Positions 1 through 5,029 of a stretch of DNA of 7,491 nt are shown here, in pieces. The notes under the pieces are model-generated. The model ran no database searches and was not told where the DNA came from. It saw only the letters and a program-made list of their open reading frames with translations. This stretch comes from Eudoraea sp. GTDB lineage: Bacteria > Bacteroidota > Bacteroidia > Flavobacteriales > Flavobacteriaceae. A program made the position numbers and the translations under genes. Every line of letters starts with the position of its first letter. Position 1 is the stretch's first letter. Where the stretch lies: contig JABDRK010000056.1 of NCBI GenBank assembly GCA_013041785.1, positions 1 through 7,491 on the forward strand. Direction: 5' to 3'.

Positions 1-1157
1 TCCTGGAGATAGGGTATCGCTTCATCAAATCGTTGCTGGGCGACGTAAGCACTGGCAATTTTGTAGTTGATCCGCTGTGCGGTAATAGAATCAGCCATAA
101 TATTTTCATCCATGCTTGCAACAGGGGCTGACAGCCCTTTAATCTGTTCCAGACTTTCTTTGCGAAGTTCAATTTCTTTGTTGAACTGACTGCTTTTATT
201 AAAGAAATCTGCTACTTTTTCTTTTTCCTGTACTGCTCTGTTGGGTGCTTGTTTCTTTGCCTCCTGCAGGGAATTATCGTAAAATGCCTCGGCTTCAATC
301 AGCCTGTTTTCACTGGCGTATACATCAGCAATTTTGGAGTTCAAATCAGGGATTTTAGCCATTAACTGGTTCTTTCTGGCCACTTTGAGTCCTTCCTGAT
401 AGAAATCGATCGCAGTATTTCCCTCTTCAATTCCCTTATAGGCATCTCCTGTAAGTTCGTAAAGTGAAACTCTTTGAAGTGCCGGCAAATTTTTGATATC
501 TAAAAGGGGGGAAACAATTTCCAGGGTTTTTCTAAATGCCCCTGTAATATTATATACCTGGGCCAGTTTTAAAGTGGTACCTATGGTATTCCTGGCTTCA
601 AGTGAACCTATAAAATTATCAATGGCCAGATCAAATTGTTGATGATACTGGTATATCTCACCAAGCGTGGCGAGCGATTCTGCCAATTCTTTTTTGTTTC
701 CCTGGTCTCCCAATAAGGCCATAGACTGAGTAATAAAATCCAGGCTTTTTTCGATGCTGCTTTGCTTGTAGAACCGTGCTGAATCCAGATAGACGGCATG
801 CATATCAGTAATGGATCTCATCTTGCTGCGGCCAGTCCTATTGTCTTCTGCGTAGCCCCCAACTTCTACGCGAATGGACTCATCATTTATGACAGTATAT
901 TGAATGGGAAGAATTTCGGCATTCTGAAAAGTGATGACATCACCAACCCTTACATCAATCTTAAATTCCCCCAGGGCATTTGTTAAGGTATAAGTCCCTT
1001 TATCTGTGGATACTTCTACACCCGATATCCCCCTTTGCCCTTCCTTACTCACTACCTTACCGCTCACTTCAAATATGCCCGTCTGACCCTGGGCACTAAG
1101 GTTTACCGTGCTCAGGGAAAGAAAAAGAACAAAAAGAAAGAATCGGATCTCTTGCAT
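1..1157 (-). CDS. Exported TPR protein with carboxypeptidase-regulatory-like domain, N-terminal part (C-terminus beyond window)
   Basis: My own reverse-strand translation gives an uninterrupted 385-codon frame that runs off the left edge. Residues 1-22 form a signal peptide (hydrophobic 'FFLFVLFLSLS', likely cut before Gln in 'LSAQGQ'). Residues about 28-98 look like a carboxypeptidase-regulatory-like beta-sandwich ('VSGKVVSKEGQRGISGVEV', then 'TLTNALGEFKIDV' and 'GDVITFQ'), the fold that also begins SusC proteins. From about residue 115 there are helical TPR-like repeats, for example 159-192 (LGEIYQYHQQFDLAIDNF), 231-262 (GDAYKGIEEGNTAIDFYQEG), 273-303 and 365 onward (ASAYVAQQRFDEAIPYL). The protein would therefore be periplasmic or surface-facing. 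In Bacteroidota this arrangement often precedes a transmembrane segment and a histidine kinase, but that part is not visible, so a sensor role is inference. An in-frame ATG at 1184 is an alternative start; I prefer 1157 because a promoter-like box covers 1178-1185. It is divergent from the vWA gene. Confidence 0.85.
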   Translation of the reverse strand, partial: MQEIRFFLFVLFLSLSTVNLSAQGQTGIFEVSGKVVSKEGQRGISGVEVSTDKGTYTLTNALGEFKIDVRVGDVITFQNAEILPIQYTVINDESIRVEVGGYAEDNRTGRSKMRSITDMHAVYLDSARFYKQSSIEKSLDFITQSMALLGDQGNKKELAESLATLGEIYQYHQQFDLAIDNFIGSLEARNTIGTTLKLAQVYNITGAFRKTLEIVSPLLDIKNLPALQRVSLYELTGDAYKGIEEGNTAIDFYQEGLKVARKNQLMAKIPDLNSKIADVYASENRLIEAEAFYDNSLQEAKKQAPNRAVQEKEKVADFFNKSSQFNKEIELRKESLEQIKGLSAPVASMDENIMADSITAQRINYKIASAYVAQQRFDEAIPYLQ

Positions 1158-1177
1158 AATTCGTTGTCTATACAGAT

Positions 1178-1209
1178 TAAACATAGCAGTTTTTCATGGT
1201 TCTAAAAAA
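1178..1209 (-). promoter_or_regulatory. Candidate flavobacterial promoter for the TPR gene
   Basis: Read on the minus strand, TATGTTTA (1185 down to 1178) matches the flavobacterial -7 pattern TAnnTTTG except for its last base. A T-run, TTTTTTA (1209 to 1203), lies 17 bases upstream, where a -33 TTTG-like element is expected. Initiation a few bases below 1178 would give a leader of roughly 15-20 bases before the ATG at 1157 and would exclude the ATG at 1184. Pattern match only. Confidence 0.35.
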
Positions 1210-1311
1210 TGCAGGGAAGTCGTCTTAGGCATTTTCATCTGCCATTATTCATTGATTACGAAGGCATATCTGCTGTTCCCTAACGCAAAGCCTCCATTGC
1301 CTCATTTATAC

Positions 1312-1342
1312 TTTTTCTTCTGCTTACCCAACGCTAATTTTA
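1312..1342 (+). promoter_or_regulatory. Weak candidate promoter for the vWA gene
   Basis: TAATTTTA (1335-1342) fits TAnnTTT with the terminal G missing, and a T-run at 1312-1316 lies 18 bases upstream as a possible -33 element. Start of transcription near 1347 would give a short leader before the ATG at 1369. An alternative -7-like box, TACTTTTT at 1309-1316, has no convincing upstream partner. The remainder of the 211-base region between the two divergent genes (1158-1368) shows nothing else that I can name. Confidence 0.25.
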
Positions 1343-1368
1343 ATCTGTAAACCATAAAATTCTATGAT

Positions 1369-2541
1369 ATGAAAATTGTAAAACTACTGATTGCCGGGGC
1401 GGCCTTACTTTTTAGTACTGACGGAACAACAACAATTTTCCTTCCTGGGGAAACCGGTAATAAATCTACGACTCAGCTACAAAATTCGGAATATGACCAC
1501 CCCAGGGGAAATACCGTTAAAATTGCGCTCTTGCTGGATACCAGTAATAGTATGGACGGACTAATTCGCCAGGCCAAAGCTCAGCTATGGGACATCGTTA
1601 ATAAATTCACCTATGCAAAATGTGGTACCGGAGAAAAACCAAATCTGCAAATAGCCCTTTATCAATATGGAAATGACGGCCTGCCATCTCAGGAAGGATA
1701 TCTGCAACAGGTTATCGGTTTTACGAGTGATCTCGATTTACTTTCAGAAAAACTGTTTTCTCTTACTACCAATGGTGGGGAGGAATTTTGTGGAAAGGTT
1801 ATCCATACGGCAGTCAGGCAACTCAACTGGGGAAAAAATGAAGACCATTTAAAAATGATCTTTATAGCCGGGAATGAGCCCTTTACACAGGGAAAATTGG
1901 ATTACAGGAATGCGGTAGGTAATGCAAAGGAAAAAGATATCATTATCAATACTATTTTCTGCGGGGAGTATCATCTGGGGATTCGGACTGGCTGGAAAAA
2001 CGGAGCAGACCTCGGCGGAGGTGACTATTTGACAATTGACCATAATCGTAGAATAGTACATATAAAAACACCCTATGATGATATCATTTTAAAACTTAAC
2101 AAACAGCTAAATAGAACGTACATCTCTTACGGGGCGCAGGGTGCTCATAAAATGGCTATGCAAGAGACACAGGACCAGAATGCTGAATCCTTAAATGAAG
2201 TAGTAGCTGTAAAACGTGCGGTAAGCAAGAGTTCCAGTATCTACAACAACAGCTCCTGGGATTTAATTGATGCTGCTGATGACGCAGAATTTGAGGTAGA
2301 TAAATTGAGAAAGGAAGATCTTCCCCCTGAACTAAAAGGAAAATCCTCCAGGGAAATTGAGCATTTTATCCAAACTAAAAAGGCCGAGCGCCAACGCATT
2401 CAGTCAGAAATACAAGACTTGAATGTAAAACGGGAAGCTTTTATTTCCGACAGGAAACAGAGTGAAAAAGGAGAATTAGAAAACGCCATGTTGAAGGCTA
2501 TTGAAAAGCAGGGTGCCCGAAAAAATATACGATGGGAATAA
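1369..2541 (+). CDS. Secreted von Willebrand factor type A (vWA) domain protein
   Basis: The protein has 390 residues. Residues 1 to about 16 are a signal-peptide-like segment (KIVKLLIAGAALLF) with no lipobox cysteine, so export to the periplasm or beyond is likely. A linker leads to a vWA domain at about 49-250. Its first MIDAS metal-binding motif is intact: D57-T-S59-N-S61 after the strand 'KIALLL'. A threonine at 133/134 in 'SLTTNGGEE' is the candidate second ligand. The usual third-site 'TDG' region after the strand 'MIFI' reads A-G-N-E-P-F instead. Three cysteines (85, 141, 198) lie in the domain and could form a disulfide in an oxidising compartment. After about residue 325 the tail is highly charged and helical (EIEHFIQTKKAERQRIQSEI), probably coiled coil. 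There is no type IX C-terminal sorting domain and no transmembrane segment beyond the signal. The ligand is unknown. The gene is divergent from the TPR gene and ends at a terminator. Confidence 0.85.
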   Translation: MKIVKLLIAGAALLFSTDGTTTIFLPGETGNKSTTQLQNSEYDHPRGNTVKIALLLDTSNSMDGLIRQAKAQLWDIVNKFTYAKCGTGEKPNLQIALYQYGNDGLPSQEGYLQQVIGFTSDLDLLSEKLFSLTTNGGEEFCGKVIHTAVRQLNWGKNEDHLKMIFIAGNEPFTQGKLDYRNAVGNAKEKDIIINTIFCGEYHLGIRTGWKNGADLGGGDYLTIDHNRRIVHIKTPYDDIILKLNKQLNRTYISYGAQGAHKMAMQETQDQNAESLNEVVAVKRAVSKSSSIYNNSSWDLIDAADDAEFEVDKLRKEDLPPELKGKSSREIEHFIQTKKAERQRIQSEIQDLNVKREAFISDRKQSEKGELENAMLKAIEKQGARKNIRWE

Positions 2542-2627
2542 ACGCTTTCACCCAAACTGTGCCCTACTATTTACTCCTCTGATCGGGTTGTTGAACAAAA
2601 ATAGAATGATGTGTGATGGTAGTGGCC

Positions 2628-2666
2628 AAAGGGGCTGTCAGGATTATTCCTGTCGGCCCTTTTTTA
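2628..2666 (+). terminator. Rho-independent terminator after the vWA gene
   Basis: The left arm AAAGGGGCTGTCAGGA (2628-2643) pairs with 2648-2663 across a TTAT loop. There is one T-T mismatch (2638/2653) and two G-T wobbles, and a T-run ends the element at 2665. The T-run favours plus-strand termination. The minus strand offers only three Ts after the same hairpin, so any use by the convergent PorP/SprF gene, whose stop codon is at 2671-2673, would be weaker. The preceding 2542-2627 holds nothing else recognisable. Confidence 0.75.
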
Positions 2667-2670
2667 TGTC

Positions 2671-3672
2671 TTAATAATTGGCTGCAGGACAGTAGCAGTC
2701 GTACTTGCTACCGCGGTCGGTCTGCCCAAACTGATATCCAAGGGTGATCTGATGGAATCCACCATTATCCAGCCGGATATCCCCGGATTGGTAGGAATAG
2801 GTATAGGCAAACATGAAGTTATTGTAGTTCAGGCCAATGATGGGCGAAAAAAGCTGTAAACGCTGCTCTCCGAATGTTCCATCTACCTGAAACTGGGCCC
2901 CGTCAAAACTCCTTCGGTAAGACAAGCCCCCCCAAACGGTCCCAAAGCTTACATCACGGTAAACCTTGGCATTGAAATCCACCGTTGTTTCTTCTGTAAA
3001 TTCAGTTAATTGTAGTAAAACTGAAGGTTCCACACGCCATTCACTGCGTCCAAAAATATATCCCGCAGAGATTAAATATCTCCTCAGATTGTCAAATTCT
3101 ATAGCCGTATACAGGTCGCGTCCACTCCCGAGCGCATTAAGCACAGAAAAATGGGCATAAAACTCCATGAAGTTGTACGACATGCCAAAATCGACATTAA
3201 AATAGCCTACACTATTGTTTGCTCCGGAAATTACGGGATCCGGGATCACTGATCGGAATTCAGACTCATCCAGACTACTTTGTATAAATCCTGCACTTAA
3301 TCCAAAGGAAAGCTGGTTCAGGATGCGGATTTCAGGCCCCATCTGCAAATGATGTGCATAAGTCAGTTTTACCCCGGTCTGACTGTGGTACCCATTTGCA
3401 TCATTAAAAATAATAGCCCCTACGCCACTGCTGGTCTGAGGAATCCGATAATGGGCGTTCAACGTCTGCAGGCTTGGCGCTTCATCCACGCTAAACCATT
3501 GTTTACGGGCGGTTAACCGTACCTTACCCCCTTCACCTATCCCGGCCATCGAAGGATGTACCAAATAGTAATTATCGGACAGATAATCAAAATATACAGG
3601 GATCCCTTCCTGCGCCCATGTTAAGGAACAAAAGAACATACAGGAAAAAAGTAATGAAATTAATTTTTTCAT
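2671..3672 (-). CDS. PorP/SprF family type IX secretion system membrane protein
   Basis: The protein has 333 residues, usual for the family. A signal peptide (KKLISLLFSCMFFCSLTWA, cut before QEG) is followed by the family's recognisable opening 'PVYFDYLSDNYYLVHPSMAG' with 'ARKQWFSVDEAPSLQTLNAH', then 'GVGAIIFNDANGYHSQTG' and alternating aromatic/polar beta strands to the end, as expected of an outer-membrane beta-barrel. The C-terminus 'KYDCYCPAANY' resembles the Cys-containing ends of many flavobacterial homologues. Known members (PorP of Porphyromonas, SprF of Flavobacterium johnsoniae) help secretion or surface attachment of type IX substrates such as the SprB adhesin, and paralogues usually sit beside a large substrate gene with a type B C-terminal domain. 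No such gene is next to this one. I therefore read it as an orphan paralogue, not core porP, and give no symbol. The start at 3672 is fixed by the signal peptide; no clear TAnnTTTG box was found upstream. Confidence 0.92.
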   Translation of the reverse strand: MKKLISLLFSCMFFCSLTWAQEGIPVYFDYLSDNYYLVHPSMAGIGEGGKVRLTARKQWFSVDEAPSLQTLNAHYRIPQTSSGVGAIIFNDANGYHSQTGVKLTYAHHLQMGPEIRILNQLSFGLSAGFIQSSLDESEFRSVIPDPVISGANNSVGYFNVDFGMSYNFMEFYAHFSVLNALGSGRDLYTAIEFDNLRRYLISAGYIFGRSEWRVEPSVLLQLTEFTEETTVDFNAKVYRDVSFGTVWGGLSYRRSFDGAQFQVDGTFGEQRLQLFSPIIGLNYNNFMFAYTYSYQSGDIRLDNGGFHQITLGYQFGQTDRGSKYDCYCPAANY

Positions 3673-3747
3673 TAAGGACTTTGGGGCTGGTTATTTGGCT
3701 TGTGCTTTAAATATAAAGTATAACGGACGAAACACGACATTATTATA

Positions 3748-3780
3748 TTCGTGATAAGTAGCAAATAGGTTGTACTTTTG
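3748..3780 (+). promoter_or_regulatory. Candidate flavobacterial promoter for the Nfu gene
   Basis: TACTTTTG at 3773-3780 is an exact match to TAnnTTTG. TTCG at 3748-3751, 21 bases upstream, is an imperfect -33 element. Transcription would begin only about 10-15 bases before the ATG at 3798, a very short leader. This argues against the alternative in-frame TTG at 3789. A short inverted repeat, CACGA (3733-3737) and TCGTG (3749-3753), overlaps the -33 position. Confidence 0.5.
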
Positions 3781-3797
3781 CAGGAAAATTGAAGCGA

Positions 3798-4700
3798 ATG
3801 AAAACGTATGACATTACCATAATTCCTACCAACAACCCGGCAATAGTAAAGTTTGAATCCAATCAGCTGCTGGTTCAGGATGGATATTATGAATATAAGA
3901 ACATCGATGAGGCCAAAAATTCACCCCTGGCACAGCAGCTTTTCCATCTACCATTTGTCAAAACCGTCTATATTTCTGCCAATTTTGTCGCCCTTGAGCG
4001 ATTTGAAATTGTCGAATGGCAGGATGTTGAGGCCGATGTTAAGCAGCATTTGGTGGAATACCTGAATTCAGGGGCTCCAGTTGTTCAGGAAGAAACCTCA
4101 ACCAAAAAAGTACCCGTTACCCTCTATGCAGAAGTTACACCCAATCCGGCTGTAATGAAATTTGTGGCTAACAAAAGACTGTTTCCTGCAACTTTTGAGT
4201 TTAAGAACATCGATGAGGCAGCAAGTTCCAAACTGGCTACCTTCCTTTTTGAACACCCTTTTGTGAAGGAAGTATTTATGGATGAAAATTACATTTCCAT
4301 TACGAAATACGAGGTGGCCGACTGGCAGGAGATTACTATGGAAATGCGGGATAAAATCCGAAACTTCATTGCAGAGGGAAATGAACTGATTTCTGAAGCC
4401 ACAGTTGCACGGGAAGTGGAAAAAAGGGAAGAGGAAAAGCAATCAGGCACACATTTAGATGACACCTCCAAACAGATTGTAGATATCCTGGAACAATATG
4501 TGAAACCGGCTGTGGCCAGTGATGGGGGCAATATCCTGTTTCAGTCGTACGAGCAAGAAAGTAAGACTGTAAATGTCATTTTACAAGGAGCCTGCAGCGG
4601 TTGTCCCTCCTCCACTTTCACACTCAAAAATGGAATCGAGACCATGTTGAAAAACATGTTGGGAGATAAGGTAGACCAGGTGGTTGCCATTAATGGATAA
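3798..4700 (+). CDS. nfu: Nfu-type iron-sulfur cluster scaffold/carrier protein with two N-terminal Nfu domains
   Basis: The protein has 300 residues from the ATG at 3798; an in-frame TTG at 3789 would add three residues but falls almost on the expected transcription start. Three domains are visible. Two Nfu N-terminal-type domains occupy about 3-92 and 105-197 and are clear copies of each other: 'NPAIVKF' versus 'NPAVMKF', 'YKNIDEA' versus 'FKNIDEA', 'PFVKTVYI' versus 'PFVKEVFM'. A charged linker (REVEKREEEKQSG) follows. The C-terminal NifU domain (about 223-300) carries the cluster-ligating C266-S-G-C269 motif within 'LQGACSGCPSSTFTLKNGI'. Nfu proteins bind a [4Fe-4S] cluster at a dimer interface through this CxxC and pass it to target enzymes in the cytoplasm. 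No signal peptide is present, consistent with that site. No isc or suf genes are adjacent. The gene probably has its own promoter and may read through into the dodecin gene 65 bases later, since no terminator is seen between them. Confidence 0.93.
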   Translation: MKTYDITIIPTNNPAIVKFESNQLLVQDGYYEYKNIDEAKNSPLAQQLFHLPFVKTVYISANFVALERFEIVEWQDVEADVKQHLVEYLNSGAPVVQEETSTKKVPVTLYAEVTPNPAVMKFVANKRLFPATFEFKNIDEAASSKLATFLFEHPFVKEVFMDENYISITKYEVADWQEITMEMRDKIRNFIAEGNELISEATVAREVEKREEEKQSGTHLDDTSKQIVDILEQYVKPAVASDGGNILFQSYEQESKTVNVILQGACSGCPSSTFTLKNGIETMLKNMLGDKVDQVVAING

Positions 4701-4707
4701 GCCCCGA

Positions 4708-4743
4708 TTTTCTGGGATTCCTCACTATATATTCTTATCTTAC
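4708..4743 (+). promoter_or_regulatory. Weak candidate promoter for the dodecin gene
   Basis: TATCTTAC at 4736-4743 partly matches TAnnTTTG, and TTTTCTG at 4708-4714 lies 21 bases upstream as a possible -33 element. This would give a leader of about 20 bases to the ATG at 4766. Co-transcription with the Nfu gene is equally compatible with the sequence. Confidence 0.25.
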
Positions 4744-4765
4744 ATACAAATAAAATCCACTAATT

Positions 4766-4966
4766 ATGTCTGTATTAAAAGTTATTGAAATTCTTGCAAA
4801 CTCCAGTGAGAGTTGGGAAGATGCTGCAGGAAAAGCTGTAGCCGAAGCGTCCAAATCCGTAAAAAATATTAAATCTGTGTGGGTGCAGGAACAAAGTGCC
4901 ACGGTTAAAGACGGAAAAATAGACGACTACCGAGTGAATGTTAAAATTACTTTCGAAGTAAGATAA
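4766..4966 (+). CDS. Dodecin family protein (small hollow-sphere-forming binding protein)
   Basis: The 66 residues cover the whole dodecin fold (one helix packed on a three-stranded sheet): 'SVLKVIEILANSSESWEDAA' (strand then helix start), helix 'AGKAVAEASKSVKNIKSV', 'QEQSATVKDGKIDDYRVNV' and final strand 'KITFEVR'. Characterised dodecins assemble as dodecamers that bind flavins or, in some relatives, calcium or coenzyme A, and act as cytoplasmic stores or buffers. The flavin-stacking tryptophan of archaeal and thermophile dodecins, which lies at the start of the second strand, aligns by eye with Ser37 here; a Trp occurs two residues later (Trp39). The N-terminal half resembles, from memory, the flavin-poor mycobacterial SecE2/Rv0379 type. 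The ligand is therefore uncertain. The ATG at 4766 is the only sensible start. The gene ends 10 bases before a strong terminator. Confidence 0.9.
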   Translation: MSVLKVIEILANSSESWEDAAGKAVAEASKSVKNIKSVWVQEQSATVKDGKIDDYRVNVKITFEVR

Positions 4967-4976
4967 CACCTTATTC

Positions 4977-5003
4977 AAAAAAAGCGCCAAATGGCGCTTT
5001 TTT
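4977..5003 (+). terminator. Strong intrinsic terminator after the dodecin gene
   Basis: A-run (4977-4983), GCGCC arm (4984-4988), AAAT loop, GGCGC arm (4993-4997) and T-run (4998-5003). The flanking A and T runs extend the pairing to 11 base pairs without mismatch. It is symmetrical, so it could in principle stop transcription from either strand. It separates the Nfu-dodecin unit from the DUF255 lipoprotein gene, whose ATG is only 26 bases beyond the T-run. Confidence 0.9.
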
Positions 5004-5004
5004 C

Positions 5005-5026
5005 GTAGCCTTATGCGCTACCCTTG
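5005..5026 (+). promoter_or_regulatory. Possible promoter and small inverted repeat ahead of the DUF255 lipoprotein gene
   Basis: GTAGC (5005-5009) and GCTAC (5017-5021) form a 5-bp inverted repeat with a 7-base spacer. TACCCTTG (5019-5026) matches TAnnTTTG with one mismatch, and the terminator T-run (4998-5001) lies 17 bases upstream at the -33 position. If this is the promoter, transcription would start almost at the ATG (5030). The alternative is that the gene depends on read-through of the terminator. Confidence 0.25.
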
Positions 5027-5029
5027 CCT

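Noticed and set aside
1155..1184. Upstream in-frame ATG at 1184 as the start of the TPR protein
   Set aside because: Nine extra residues would lengthen the signal peptide's basic end and cannot be excluded, but the ATG lies inside the best promoter -7 candidate, so 1157 is preferred.
1211..1256. Small inverted repeat GGCA...TGCC in the divergent intergenic region
   Set aside because: Only four bases per arm with no T-run and no fixed relation to a promoter box; expected by chance.
608..1350. Open frames at 608-799 (minus), 798-986 (plus) and 1108-1350 (plus)
   Set aside because: They overlap the continuous signal-peptide/beta-sandwich/TPR frame on the minus strand, and their translations have no domain-like pattern.
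1..2541. A Bat (aerotolerance) operon, because TPR and vWA genes are adjacent
   Set aside because: Bat vWA proteins are membrane-anchored and co-directional with BatC/D/E and a MoxR ATPase gene. Here the genes are divergent, the vWA protein has only a signal peptide, and no MoxR gene is present.
3789..3797. TTG at 3789 as the start of the Nfu protein
   Set aside because: It adds only MKR before a normal ATG start and lies within a few bases of the predicted transcription start.
5024..5029. TTG at 5024 as the start of the DUF255 lipoprotein
   Set aside because: The ATG two codons later gives a standard lipoprotein signal peptide, and the TTG is part of the possible promoter box.
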